Assembly: GCA_009930415.1 (NCBI GenBank)
Contig: RZYG01000006.1
Span: 1-34,950 of the forward strand
From: Spartobacteria bacterium
GTDB lineage: Bacteria; Verrucomicrobiota; Kiritimatiellia; CAIQIC01; Lenti-01
DNA length: 34,950 nt
Direction of reading: 5' to 3'
In this document: in pieces, positions 7,237-16,039 of the stretch
How positions within the stretch are numbered: position 1 is the first letter of the stretch
How the letters are laid out: each line of letters opens with the position of its first letter
Made by a program: the position numbers and the translations under genes
The notes under the pieces: generated by a model
What the model saw: only the letters and a program-made list of their open reading frames with translations
Told to the model about the DNA's origin: nothing
Database searches by the model: none

Positions 7237-8601
7237 TCAATTTCCATGCCGAGTCCGCGGCCCCCGCGAAAATCCCCCGCGCCGCCAAGCCATCTTCAGC
7301 GCATGCAGCATTCCCGCGATCCGCGCCGGCGGCGGCAAGTACTTCGCCGCGGCCAACGGCGTTGCCGTCCGGGGAAGCAGACGGAGGATTTCGTCGTTCA
7401 CCGCCATGGAACCGAACCCGGCCAAGGCGGCGGAACGGCATCGCGCGGCGTCTGCCCGAACGCGGGGCGCGTCCGCCAGATATTCCACCAATTCCGTTTC
7501 CTTTTCCAACACGATCCCGACGCCGGATTGCCGCGCTTCGTCGGCCACGTTTCCGCTGTCGGGATGGGTAAGCACCATCGTCCCGGCCTGCAGGCATTCG
7601 TAGAGAACGTAGCAGTAGGTTTCCGGCCAGAGCGACCAGAGGAGCACGACGTCCACGCCCGCTCGGCGCAAGGCTGCCGTCATGGCTCCGCGCCCGTCCC
7701 GGACGAATGAAATCGGCACGTTGCGGACCGTCCGGGGAGGATCCGAAGCCGGCCGGCCGAAATGGAAAAACTCGATCGGCATCCGACGCAGCTCCGGCCG
7801 CTGGCTGAGGCGCACGAAAACGTCCCAGCCTTTCGCCGTCGTCGGCGCGCCGACGAAACCGATTTTCAACGTCTCGCCGCCGGCCGCGGCGCCCGTGGCA
7901 CCCGTGGCGGCCGGCGCGTTGCCGGGCCGCCAGTGGGGAACGACCCGCATCTGGTCCGCCCACTCCGGATAGGCGCCGGCAAAGACGCGGGCGGCCGCCG
8001 CGGAGGGCACCCAAACGGACAAGCGGCCGCGCAAGCTGTCCAAAAAGGCCCGCATGGCCGGAGCATAGGCGGCATTCCAGCTGCGGCACCCCGCGCACTT
8101 TTCCGCCGAGGGAGCCGTCGGTCCGCAGAACTCCCGGCCGTTCCGCAGCAAATTGTATTGGCCGCAAACGGCGTGGTAGTCATGGACGAACAACCGCACC
8201 GGCGCGGGCACCGCCGCCAAGAAACGCGCGAGCGAATCCAAGGGGAAATCCTGGACGTGGTGCAACTGGACTTCCAACAGGCCGCCGGCCTTTCCCGGCC
8301 CCGCCGCGAGCCAGTCGGCCAACTCCGCCGCGCGAATGAACCCGCGCCATTTCCCGGCGGCCACCACGCCCCAGTATTGCGACAGCCAGGCATCCACCGC
8401 GCGGTTTCGCCGCGTCCGGAAAGGAAACACGCAAACGGCGGCGAGGCCGGCGCCGGCCAGCACTTCGATTTCTTCCGTCAGGTATTTTTCGAGCCCCGAG
8501 GCGGCCTGCCGATAGTCGGCCCGCGTGAAACACACGACGAAGCGCCCTGCCGGCGTTTTGGCGCGCGCCCCCTCGCCCACTTGGTCCGTCCGGTCGATCA
8601 A
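7237..8601 (-). CDS. Glycosyltransferase, GT4-like, with cysteine cluster
   Basis: This 454-residue protein has the outline of a two-domain GT-B enzyme. The donor half begins near LKIGFVGAPTTAKGWDVF and has WPETYCYVLYECLQAGTMV, a proper E-x7-E motif. In the acceptor half, after VHDYHAVC, four cysteines are spaced C-x12-C-x9-C-x2-C (CGQYN to CAGC), as in many O-antigen GT4 enzymes. The first 20 residues are poorly conserved. The start is taken as TTG at 8601 because it overlaps the TGA of the ligase-like gene (TTGA, 8598-8601), suggesting reinitiation. A GTG seven codons later (8580) is an alternative. The sugar specificity is unknown. Confidence 0.85.
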   Translation of the reverse strand: MIDRTDQVGEGARAKTPAGRFVVCFTRADYRQAASGLEKYLTEEIEVLAGAGLAAVCVFPFRTRRNRAVDAWLSQYWGVVAAGKWRGFIRAAELADWLAAGPGKAGGLLEVQLHHVQDFPLDSLARFLAAVPAPVRLFVHDYHAVCGQYNLLRNGREFCGPTAPSAEKCAGCRSWNAAYAPAMRAFLDSLRGRLSVWVPSAAAARVFAGAYPEWADQMRVVPHWRPGNAPAATGATGAAAGGETLKIGFVGAPTTAKGWDVFVRLSQRPELRRMPIEFFHFGRPASDPPRTVRNVPISFVRDGRGAMTAALRRAGVDVVLLWSLWPETYCYVLYECLQAGTMVLTHPDSGNVADEARQSGVGIVLEKETELVEYLADAPRVRADAARCRSAALAGFGSMAVNDEILRLLPRTATPLAAAKYLPPPARIAGMLHALKMAWRRGGFSRGPRTRHGN

Positions 8602-10148
8602 GCGGCCGGTTCCTCAAGCAAATCCGGCGCCGTCGGTTTCATGTCCCACGTCCGCCCCACCAGCATCCAGAGCGGGAACGACAAGACCGGAATGGTCACG
8701 ACCTTGATGAACAGAATCACGAAAAACATGAAGATCATGCAAGAAGCCAGAGACAAATACACCCCCACGAAAAGCGGGTGGGCCCGCGAGGCGGAGGCCT
8801 TGTTCAGCAACCGCCAGATCACCCAACCCCAGAAGCTGAAATACACGACGACCCCCAGCCAGCCGAACTCGCCCACCAGGGTATAGTAGTCCGACTGGGG
8901 CCAAGCCAATTGCGAGGCGCCCGTTCGCGTTCCGAAACCGCCGTAGGTCATTCGGCTCCGTTCGATTTCATCCCGGTAGGGAATGATGTAGCGGCGCGCC
9001 AAGCTGGCTTTGCCCGCCACGGCTTGATCCGAACAAAAGCGTCCCGGCCCCGCGCCAAAAAGCGGATACGGCACGAGATACTTGAAATCGACCGTGGTGG
9101 CCACGAACATTTCGCCTTTGGGAGAATATTTCATCTGCTGCCAGTTCCGGCGCAAATCCAGCCGACCGGCAAATAAGAGAAAATAGGCGGAACTCGCCAA
9201 TATGAAGACGATTCCGCCCGTCAGCAATCCGGACCGCAACCGGTACGAGATGGCCGGGTGGAACAAAAACGGCAGAAAAGCGAGCGGCGCAAACAGCAAC
9301 GCGTGCTTGGTATCCGTCATGAAGACCAAATTATATCCGATGACCAAGGCCAGCAACAGCACCAGGAATCGGCGCCGTTTCGGCAAATCGCGGCCGCGGC
9401 CGATCCACCAACCGGCCAGCAAAAACAGTCCGAAAACGCTTAGATATCCTACGATGTGGGCCGACCCCGTCCCCTCGGGCCCGAACACCCCGCCACTGAT
9501 GTCCGGATGGTAATGTGGCCACAGCCCTCTTTGCCAAAGGACGTTGTAGGCATATTGCAGCGCCGCGTAGCCAATGATGATCCACAACCAGCGGAGCATG
9601 TACCGCTCGTCATCGAACGTGCACGAAAGCCGGCAATAATACCAAAGGATGTAGGGCTTGAGCATCACCAGCGTGACCTGGACCGCCGTGAACGGCGAAC
9701 CCTTGCCGTTGACGTACCAGCTGACGGCCGCAATCAGGAAAAAAACCACGGGGAACAGGGTCGCCTCGCGAAGCTGACGACGCTGAATCCAGTTCATCGC
9801 GATCACCGCGATGAACGGCATGAAAAACAACTCGTCGATGAAAGTCGGCAAGGGCAACCCCAACAGGCCCAGCAAGCGATTGCTGGGCATGAGCATGAAA
9901 TAGAACATCATCAAGCCGAGCAGCATCCGGGGCCGGTCCAACAGCATGGTGCCCGCCGTGAAGACAATCGCCAAGAAAGCCCAACCCAGCGGCGCGGGAA
10001 TCCCGAACATCCCCGAGATGAAGAACATGGCCGTCAGCCCGATCGCGTAGCCGGCCACGGTGAGCCAGCCGATCCAGCGATACACGGGAAACTGGTAGCT
10101 GGATCGCCGACTGGGCGTCAGTTTGGTTGGGGCGGGAGGTTGATCCAT
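8598..10148 (-). CDS. O-antigen ligase/polymerase-like membrane protein
   Basis: This 516-residue protein has about eleven predicted membrane helices, starting with WIGWLTVAGYAIGLTAMFFI. The large periplasmic loop includes LVPYPLFGAGPGRF and later AWPQSDYYTLVGEFGWLGV, the pattern of the Wzy_C/O-antigen ligase superfamily. Members either polymerise repeat units (Wzy) or ligate glycan to lipid A or protein (WaaL-like), and sequence alone does not separate these. The ATG at 10148 was chosen. A GTG at 10214 extends the frame by 22 residues of low-complexity sequence. No good Shine-Dalgarno site is visible for either start. The gene is 76 nt downstream of the GT2 gene and overlaps the next GT4 by 4 nt. 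Confidence 0.82.
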   Translation of the reverse strand: MDQPPAPTKLTPSRRSSYQFPVYRWIGWLTVAGYAIGLTAMFFISGMFGIPAPLGWAFLAIVFTAGTMLLDRPRMLLGLMMFYFMLMPSNRLLGLLGLPLPTFIDELFFMPFIAVIAMNWIQRRQLREATLFPVVFFLIAAVSWYVNGKGSPFTAVQVTLVMLKPYILWYYCRLSCTFDDERYMLRWLWIIIGYAALQYAYNVLWQRGLWPHYHPDISGGVFGPEGTGSAHIVGYLSVFGLFLLAGWWIGRGRDLPKRRRFLVLLLALVIGYNLVFMTDTKHALLFAPLAFLPFLFHPAISYRLRSGLLTGGIVFILASSAYFLLFAGRLDLRRNWQQMKYSPKGEMFVATTVDFKYLVPYPLFGAGPGRFCSDQAVAGKASLARRYIIPYRDEIERSRMTYGGFGTRTGASQLAWPQSDYYTLVGEFGWLGVVVYFSFWGWVIWRLLNKASASRAHPLFVGVYLSLASCMIFMFFVILFIKVVTIPVLSFPLWMLVGRTWDMKPTAPDLLEEPAA

Positions 10149-10161
10149 ACGTTGGAGGGGC

Positions 10162-10190
10162 ACTATGGTCTTTCGAGCACCAAAAGACAA
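10162..10190 (-). promoter_or_regulatory. Candidate sigma70-type promoter before the ligase-like gene
   Basis: Read on the minus strand, TTGTCT (10190-10185) and CATAGT (10167-10162) are 17 nt apart and match the -35 and -10 consensus at four of six positions each. The -10 box is 13 nt from the ATG at 10148, so the leader would be very short. It could allow separate expression of the ligase-like gene within the minus-strand run. This is a pattern match only. Confidence 0.3.
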
Positions 10191-10224
10191 ACCGTTTCCG
10201 GCGCCCCGGCGCACCGCCGCCCGT

Positions 10225-11262
10225 TCATCCCGCGGCGCACCCGGTCCCGCTTTTCCGGTTCTGCCGTCGGGCTGCGCCCAGCCAGGGGACCGCCCGCATG
10301 GCCATCTTCAGATAAACGTATCCAACCGGAACCGGCAGCAAACTGTGCAGATAGCGGATTTTCCAGCCGCCGCCCATGCCGCGGAACGTGCTCCAACGGA
10401 AAGGCCGGCCCGCCCGCACGTCCTTCCGATACACGGCATAAGCATTCAGGCCCGCTTGGCGCGCGCGGTCCACAAGTTCGGCCCGGCGGACGGCCAAGAA
10501 TCGCAGGACGTCCGGGCGCGAGCCCAGTCCTTCCCGCCCCAGAAAGGCCTCCATCATGCCGAGGATTTGGAGCCAAGCGCCGAAACGCCGGACCGGATTC
10601 GCCGTCATGGTCGAATGGCCGTGGACCCGATAGAGATAGGTCGGCCCCTTCACGACGCCCATCGTCTCCGCCCGGCACGCCACCATCAGCGTCCAGAGAT
10701 CGTCTTCGTGGACCAACCCTTCGGCAAAATACAATTCGCGGTCGACGAGAAACCGGCGGCGCACGAAGCGATTGCCGACCAGCGTCTGCCAGTCGCTGCG
10801 CAAATACGCCCCCAGGATCGCGTCCCGGCCGCGATGCGCGCCGGCCGCCATGCGAACGGCCCAGCGGGGAAACGCTCCGCCCTCGATCTCGAATTCGCCC
10901 ACGGCAAAATCCAGGTCGCCGGCCCCGGCGCAGGCGACGAATCGCGCCAGCGTGTCCGGAAACATCTCGTCGTCGCTGTCGAGAAAATACAGGTAGTCGC
11001 CGGTGGCCGCGCGAATCCCCGTGTTGCGGGCCGCCGACTGGCCGCGGTTGCTTTCGTGGCGCAAGAGGCGGAAATCCACCGGTCCCCCGTACGCCGCAAG
11101 AAACCGCTCGGCGGACGCGACGCTGTCGTCCGTGCTGCCGTCGTCCACCAGCACACATTGGACGTCCGGATGGGTCTGGGCCGCAACGGAGGCCAGACAA
11201 CGCTCCAGGTAAGGCCCGGCATTGTAAACCGGAACGATGACGGTTACTTGCACGGGCGTCAC
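10225..11262 (-). CDS. Family 2 glycosyltransferase
   Basis: This 345-residue GT-A enzyme has VTVIVPVYNAGPYLERCL (residues 6-23), VDDGSTDD (39-46), GQSAARNTGIRAATG (74-88) and the metal-binding DSDD at 95-98. HEDDLW further on gives the usual catalytic acid position. A basic C-terminal tail with KIRYLHSLLPVPVGYVYLKM may lie against the membrane. The start is GTG at 11262. It is preceded by GAAGGA with 4-nt spacing and puts the first strand at residue 6, whereas the upstream ATG at 11409 would add about 49 Arg/Gly-rich residues unlike the family. It is the first gene of the minus-strand run leading to the ligase-like, GT4 and WbsX-like genes, and is divergent from the flippase. Confidence 0.9.
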   Translation of the reverse strand: MTPVQVTVIVPVYNAGPYLERCLASVAAQTHPDVQCVLVDDGSTDDSVASAERFLAAYGGPVDFRLLRHESNRGQSAARNTGIRAATGDYLYFLDSDDEMFPDTLARFVACAGAGDLDFAVGEFEIEGGAFPRWAVRMAAGAHRGRDAILGAYLRSDWQTLVGNRFVRRRFLVDRELYFAEGLVHEDDLWTLMVACRAETMGVVKGPTYLYRVHGHSTMTANPVRRFGAWLQILGMMEAFLGREGLGSRPDVLRFLAVRRAELVDRARQAGLNAYAVYRKDVRAGRPFRWSTFRGMGGGWKIRYLHSLLPVPVGYVYLKMAMRAVPWLGAARRQNRKSGTGCAAG

Positions 11263-11272
11263 GTCGTCCTTC
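11263..11272 (-). promoter_or_regulatory. Ribosome binding site that fixes a GTG start
   Basis: On the minus strand GAAGGA (11272-11267) lies four nt before the GTG at 11262-11260. It is the best Shine-Dalgarno match near any possible start of the GT2 gene and is the main reason to reject the long N-terminal extension. Confidence 0.55.
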
Positions 11273-11557
11273 GACCAATCCGCGGGAACCGCCGGAACGG
11301 CCTTCCGGCTCCGGCCGTGGCCGCCGCCGTGAGGGCGCCGCGATCCAGTCCCCGCCCTCCTCCGACCCTTTTTCTGCCACGTGTTTTTTGCACGGATGAA
11401 TCTTGCCATTGGCGGCGCACTTTTGCCACCATCATCTCGTCGTGGCGCCTGTTCGCTTTGTCCAAGGCTACGTCCGCCCGCCCAGCACGTTCATGAGCGA
11501 ATCAAGCAGTCTGCACGATGGATGACCGGCATCCGCCGCCCCCGCCGAATCCCCAAC
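11273..11557. other. Divergent intergenic region with a hairpin
   Basis: About 285 nt separate the GT2 start from the flippase start. GCCGGAA (11291-11297) and TTCCGGC (11303-11309) form a 7-bp perfect inverted repeat with a 5-nt loop. It would lie in the 5' leader of the minus-strand mRNA, or mark an operator. T-rich tracts occur at about 11370 and 11383-11389. No convincing promoter pair was found on either strand. Both reading frames stay open into this region, but with no recognisable protein content. Confidence 0.4.
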
Positions 11558-13114
11558 ATGTCAACCCAACGAATCAGCCTGAACATGGCGGCCACCTACG
11601 CCCAAACCCTGGTGTCGCTGGTCATCGGGCTGTTTTGCTCGCGCTGGGTCTACAACGCGCTGGGGGAAACCCAGTTCGGTTTGTTCTCCGTCGTGGGCTC
11701 GCTCATCGCGTTCGTGGCCGTGTTGAACCAGACGCTGATCAGCAGTTCGGGCCGTTTTTTCGCTTTTGCGCTGGGCCAGCAGACCCGGCCGGACGTCGAC
11801 GGGGATTTGTTGTGCAAGTGGTTCAATACGGCGCTGAGCGTCCAACTCGTCGTGCCGGCGTTCCTGGTCGCCATTGGCGGTCCCGTGGGCGCCTATGCCA
11901 TCCGGCACGTGCTGAACGTCCCGGAACAGCTGCGGCTGTCTTCGACGTACATCTTTTACTTTTCGCTGTTCTCCATGTTCTCCACCATGGTTTTCAGCCC
12001 GATCCAAGCCCTGTATTACGCCAAACAGTTCATTTTCGTCCGAAACCTTTTTGGCATCGTCAACACCTTGCTCTTGGCCGCCGAAGGGTGGTGGCTGTTG
12101 CATTACGGCGGCAATCGCCTGCTGGCCCACGCGGCGGCCACCACCGTTCTGCTCCTGCTGTCGAACGTCGCCATCACGATTTTCGCGCGGCGACAATTCC
12201 CGGAAGCGCGAATCCGCTTCCGGTATTGGTTTGATCGCCGCCGGCTCCAACAGATGTTTTCCTATTCCTCCTTCCTGCTGTTCGGGACGCTGGGCACGTT
12301 GTTTGGAAATTCCGGGGTGGCGGTCGTCCTGAACAAGTTTTTCGGGCCGGCCGCCAATGCCGCGATGGGCATCGGGAACCAGGTGTTCCAAAAGTCGTCC
12401 GTCGTGGCGCAGGCCTTCAACGACGCCATTGCGCCGGAACTCACCACCCGGGTCGGCGCAAACCGATTCGAGCACGCCAAGCAGCTTGCGCTGCGGGCTT
12501 GTCTCTACTCCACCGCAATGGCGCTGCTGATTGCCGCTCCGTTCATCGCCTATGCGGACCGGATTCTGGCGCTGTGGCTGAAAACGCCTCCGCAATTTGC
12601 GGCGCAGATTGCGGTCATCATGATCCTGAACCTGCTGGTGGAGCGGCTGACTTCCGGGTACATGATGCTGGTGCAGGCCAGCGGGCGGATCAAGATGTAC
12701 ACCACTTGTCTCGGCATCGGGAACGGCGCGCGCTGCCTGCTGGTTCTGATTCTGTTGCTCGACGGCGTCCCGCTCATCCCCGCGCTTTGGCTGGGCTGGT
12801 TTCTGCCCTTCCTGATTCTCAACCAGATGCGCGTTTGGTTCGCCAAACAGGCCGTCGGCGTCTCGGTGCGCGAGTATTTCCGAGTCGTTCTCGTTCCCTT
12901 GGCGTTGATGGGCGGCGGCTCGTTCGCTTTTTGCTTCGGCTTCAAGGAACTGGCCGGCGAAGCGGTCTGGGCCATCCTGACGGGATCCGCCGCGAATGCC
13001 GGCCTCGTGGGGGCGTTGCTCTGGCTGCTGATCGGCCCGACGGAACGCCGTTTTCTCGGCGCCAAGCTCGGCGCCGCATGGGACAAACTGCTTCGGGGCG
13101 TTTCCGCGCGCTAG
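11558..13114 (+). CDS. Wzx-type flippase / polysaccharide biosynthesis membrane protein (MOP superfamily)
   Basis: This 518-residue protein has about 12-14 hydrophobic helices. It starts ISLNMAATYAQTLVSLVIGL and continues with CSRWVYNALGETQFGLFSVV, the usual first and second helices of Wzx/MATE-like exporters. The second half begins near FSYSSFLLFGTLGTLFGNS and includes the FFGPAANAAMGIGNQV loop common in this family. It should flip the undecaprenyl-linked repeat unit across the inner membrane. ATG 11558 places the first amphipathic helix at the N terminus; ATG 11522 upstream would add 12 residues rich in Arg and Pro. It is the first gene of the plus-strand run, 88 nt before the ThDP enzyme gene. 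Confidence 0.88.
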   Translation: MSTQRISLNMAATYAQTLVSLVIGLFCSRWVYNALGETQFGLFSVVGSLIAFVAVLNQTLISSSGRFFAFALGQQTRPDVDGDLLCKWFNTALSVQLVVPAFLVAIGGPVGAYAIRHVLNVPEQLRLSSTYIFYFSLFSMFSTMVFSPIQALYYAKQFIFVRNLFGIVNTLLLAAEGWWLLHYGGNRLLAHAAATTVLLLLSNVAITIFARRQFPEARIRFRYWFDRRRLQQMFSYSSFLLFGTLGTLFGNSGVAVVLNKFFGPAANAAMGIGNQVFQKSSVVAQAFNDAIAPELTTRVGANRFEHAKQLALRACLYSTAMALLIAAPFIAYADRILALWLKTPPQFAAQIAVIMILNLLVERLTSGYMMLVQASGRIKMYTTCLGIGNGARCLLVLILLLDGVPLIPALWLGWFLPFLILNQMRVWFAKQAVGVSVREYFRVVLVPLALMGGGSFAFCFGFKELAGEAVWAILTGSAANAGLVGALLWLLIGPTERRFLGAKLGAAWDKLLRGVSAR

Positions 13115-13119
13115 GCCGG

Positions 13120-13148
13120 TTGCGCCGACATTTGAAAGATGGTAGTTT
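13120..13148 (+). promoter_or_regulatory. Weak candidate promoter before the ThDP enzyme gene
   Basis: TTGCGC (13120-13125) and TAGTTT (13143-13148) are 17 nt apart in the 88-nt gap after the flippase gene. Each matches the consensus at only three positions. Just downstream, TTGAC (13147-13151) and GTCAA (13174-13178) form an imperfect inverted repeat. The gap is the only sizeable one in the plus-strand run, so an extra promoter here is reasonable but unproved. Confidence 0.2.
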
Positions 13149-13202
13149 GACCTGACTGAATCGGATCGAGTCCGTCAAGGCAGGCGACAACAAGGATGGA
13201 AT

Positions 13203-14978
13203 ATGGATTCCGGCAAATTCTACACGGACGAGCAGAACGCGCAAATCGTCATCGCGCTCCTGAAAGCGCATGGCATCCGCAAGGTCGTGGCCAGTCCGGG
13301 CGCGACCAACATTCCCATCACCGGAAGCATTCAGAACGATTCTTCCTTCGAAGTCTGGTCGGCCGCCGATGAACGCTCGGCGGCCTACATCGCCTGCGGC
13401 CTCGCCGCCGCCACCGGAGAAGCCGTGGCGCTGAGTTGCACGGGCGCCACCGCCAGCCGCAACTATCTGCCGGGCTTGACGGAGGCCTACTACCGCAAAC
13501 TGCCGGTGATCGCGATCACTTCCGGCCCCGGCTTCGCCAGCGTCGGCCACCTCGTGGCCCAAAGCATCGATCGCTCGTTGTTTCCCCGCGATGCGGCGAA
13601 GATCAGCGTTTCCCTCCCCTCGGTCAAGGACCGCGCGGAGGCTTCCGCCTGCAAGCACCTTGCCGAGAAGGCCATCCTCGAAGCCTTTCGCCAGGGCGGC
13701 GGTCCAGTCCATCTCAATCTGGAAACTTCCTACAAGGGCACCTTCAACTCCCGCGAACTGCCGGCCCTCCGCGTCGTCCGGCGCATCGGCCCCGGCGCAA
13801 CCGATTGGCCGGCCCTGCCGGCTTCCGCCAAGATCGGGGTGTTCATCGGTTCCCACAAGCCTTTCGCCGCGGCGGAAGCCGAAGCGCTGGCCGCGTTCGC
13901 GCAAGCGCGGGATGCGGTCGTGTTCTGCGACCACACGAGCGCCTACCGGGGCCCGGGCCGGATCCTGTCCGCCTTGCCGTGCGCGCAAAACCTGCCCGCC
14001 AAAAGCGAATATCCGGCCTTGAAGCCCGATCTGCTCATCCACGTCGGCGAAGTCTCCGGAGATTACCCGACGCAAGGCTTTCTGATGAACGCAGCTCCCG
14101 TCTGGCGGGTCAGCGAGGATGGCGAAGTCCGCGATCGGTTCTCGCGCCTGGAACGCGTTTTCGAAATGCGGGAAGCGGATTTCTTCCGCCGGTATGCCCA
14201 AGACGCCGCCGCGGTTCCCGGCGGATACCAAGAGGCTTGGCGGAACTATGCGGCGCGGCTCCGGCCGGCCATTCCCGACCTCCCCTTTTCCAACGCCTGG
14301 ATCGCCCAGACGCTGGCCCCCCAGCTGCCCCCGGACTGCGCGCTGCACCTCGGCATCCTCAATTCCCTGCGTTGCTGGAATTATTTCGACGTGGAGGCAT
14401 CGATTTCGCCGGCCGCCAACGTCGGTGGATTCGGCATCGACGGCTGCGTCTCCACGCTGATCGGCGCCTCGCTGGCCGACCCCGCGAAGTTGCATTTCGG
14501 GGTGGTCGGCGATCTGGCGTTTTTCTACGACCTCAATTCCCTCGGCAACCGCCACGTCGGTTCCAATCTGCGCATTCTGCTCGTCAACAACGGCGGCGGC
14601 GGCGAATTCAAACTCAACAGCCACATCGGCGCCCAGTTCGGGCATCAAACCAACGAGTTCATCGCGGCGGCCCGGCATTACGGAAACAAGTCGCCGGATT
14701 TGGCGAAACACTACGCCGAGGATCTCGGCTTCAGGTATCTCTGCGCCAACGACAAGCCGGAATTCCAGGGTGCCGTCAAAGAATTCGTCGATCCCCAGAA
14801 ACGGGACCAGTCCATCCTCTTCGAATGTTTCACCGATTTTGCGAACGATTCGGATGCGCTGGAGGCGTTGGAACACCTCGACGACACGGTGGCCGCCGCC
14901 TTCGTCGCGCGCCGCTTCGTCGGCCAGGTTCTCCCGCCCTCCGTCAAAAACGCCATCAAAACCTTTTTGCATCCATGA
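13203..14978 (+). CDS. MenD-like thiamine-diphosphate enzyme of a glycan cluster
   Basis: This 591-residue protein has the three-domain layout of ThDP-dependent enzymes. The N-terminal Pyr domain has VVASPGATNIPITG (residues 28-41), the cofactor-activating Glu in SAADERSAAY (E57), and SCTGATASRNYLPGLTEAYY. The C-terminal PP domain has NVGGFGIDGCVSTLIGASL and the diphosphate/metal motif GDL...NN (D437, N462-N463), which resembles MenD more than acetolactate synthase. There is no menaquinone gene nearby. Its neighbours are a flippase, an SDR enzyme and a pyruvyl transferase, so a role in making an unusual sugar or acyl group is more likely than SEPHCHC synthesis. AAGGA lies six nt before the ATG. 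Its TGA overlaps the start of the SDR gene (ATGA, 14975-14978). The substrate is unknown. Confidence 0.85.
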   Translation: MDSGKFYTDEQNAQIVIALLKAHGIRKVVASPGATNIPITGSIQNDSSFEVWSAADERSAAYIACGLAAATGEAVALSCTGATASRNYLPGLTEAYYRKLPVIAITSGPGFASVGHLVAQSIDRSLFPRDAAKISVSLPSVKDRAEASACKHLAEKAILEAFRQGGGPVHLNLETSYKGTFNSRELPALRVVRRIGPGATDWPALPASAKIGVFIGSHKPFAAAEAEALAAFAQARDAVVFCDHTSAYRGPGRILSALPCAQNLPAKSEYPALKPDLLIHVGEVSGDYPTQGFLMNAAPVWRVSEDGEVRDRFSRLERVFEMREADFFRRYAQDAAAVPGGYQEAWRNYAARLRPAIPDLPFSNAWIAQTLAPQLPPDCALHLGILNSLRCWNYFDVEASISPAANVGGFGIDGCVSTLIGASLADPAKLHFGVVGDLAFFYDLNSLGNRHVGSNLRILLVNNGGGGEFKLNSHIGAQFGHQTNEFIAAARHYGNKSPDLAKHYAEDLGFRYLCANDKPEFQGAVKEFVDPQKRDQSILFECFTDFANDSDALEALEHLDDTVAAAFVARRFVGQVLPPSVKNAIKTFLHP

Positions 14979-16039
14979 CCGGCCGCAAGATTCTCGTTCT
15001 TGGCGGAACGGGCGCGATGGGCGTGTACCTCGTCCCCGCATTGCTTCGGGCAGGCTTCCAAGTGCTCGCCACGAGCCGCACACATAGGGAAACAACTCAT
15101 CCCAACCTGCGGTATCTCCAAGGCGACGGACGCGATATGGCGTTCCTGTCTTCCCTCCTTTCCAACCTCCATCCCGACGCCATTGTCGATTTCATGTCGT
15201 ATGGTACGGAAGCATTCGCCGCAAGGCGTCATCTTCTGCTGGATTTCACGTCCCAATATCTTTTCCTTTCGTCGTACCGCGTCTTTGCCGACAGTTCGAC
15301 CATTCCGTTGACAGAGCGCTCCCCTCGCCTGCTGGACGTCTGCGACGATCCAGCCTACTTGGCCACGGACGAATATGCGCTGGCCAAAGCCCGCCAGGAA
15401 AACCTGCTGCGCGAATCCGGCCTAAGAAATTGGACCATTCTGCGCCCGGGAATCACCTATTCTCACAACCGTTTCCAGTTCGGGACGCTCGAGGCCAACA
15501 CGGTTTGCTTCCGCGCGTTGCAGGGATTGCCCGTCATCATGGCGCGGGAAATCCTGGCCAGACAAACCACCATGACCTGGGCAGGAGACGTTGCCAAGCT
15601 CATCGTTCCGCTTGTCTTGAACCCGGAAGCGCTGGCAGAGGATTACAATATTGTGACGGCCGAACACCGGCTTTGGTCGGAAATCGCACAGCACTACAGC
15701 GACTTCCTAAATCTTCGCGTCGTGGAAACGGACCTCGCCACCTATGCGGCCGTCGTCGGGCGTCTTCCGCAGATACGATTCGACCGCATGTACGACCGCA
15801 TCATGGATAATTCCAAGGTGTTGGCCGCAACCGAAATTGCACAAGCGGATTTCATGCCTTTGCGCAACGGCCTGGAGCGGGAACTGGCCTCATTCAAAAA
15901 GCATCCCTATTACCAGTATCCCGACTTTGCCCTCAATGCCAGAATGGACCGTGCGACGGGCACCCGCATGTCGCTGGCGGGTCTTCCTCTCAAGCGAAAA
16001 ATCCGTTATTTTCTCGAAAAACACCGGTCGGCAAAATGA
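14975..16039 (+). CDS. NAD(P)-dependent SDR epimerase/reductase
   Basis: This 354-residue atypical or extended SDR protein starts KILVLGGTGAMGVYLVPALL, with a GGTGAMG nucleotide loop at 10-16. GDGRD (50-54), the catalytic Ser pair in FLSSYRVF (S99-S100) and YxxxK at Y134/K138 are all present, so it is likely an active oxidoreductase or epimerase. The C-terminal part (WTILRPGITYSHNRF and later TTMTWAGDVAKLIVPL) is the sugar-binding region. Codon use looks a little less GC-biased here than in the neighbours. It is coupled by 4-nt overlaps to the ThDP enzyme upstream and the pyruvyl transferase downstream. It may reduce or epimerise the product of the ThDP enzyme; this is inferred from position only. 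Confidence 0.87.
   Translation: MTGRKILVLGGTGAMGVYLVPALLRAGFQVLATSRTHRETTHPNLRYLQGDGRDMAFLSSLLSNLHPDAIVDFMSYGTEAFAARRHLLLDFTSQYLFLSSYRVFADSSTIPLTERSPRLLDVCDDPAYLATDEYALAKARQENLLRESGLRNWTILRPGITYSHNRFQFGTLEANTVCFRALQGLPVIMAREILARQTTMTWAGDVAKLIVPLVLNPEALAEDYNIVTAEHRLWSEIAQHYSDFLNLRVVETDLATYAAVVGRLPQIRFDRMYDRIMDNSKVLAATEIAQADFMPLRNGLERELASFKKHPYYQYPDFALNARMDRATGTRMSLAGLPLKRKIRYFLEKHRSAK

Noticed and set aside
11291-11309. GCCGGAA/TTCCGGC hairpin as a terminator
   Set aside because: There is no T tract on either side and it lies between divergent genes, so it is noted only as a possible operator or leader hairpin.
11263-11409. N-terminal extension of the GT2 gene up to an ATG at 11409
   Set aside because: The extra residues are Arg/Gly-rich and unlike the family, while the GTG at 11262 has a good ribosome binding site.
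13203-14978. Assigning the ThDP enzyme as menD of menaquinone synthesis
   Set aside because: Its motifs are MenD-like, but the neighbourhood is glycan biosynthesis and no other men gene is present, so a gene symbol would mislead.
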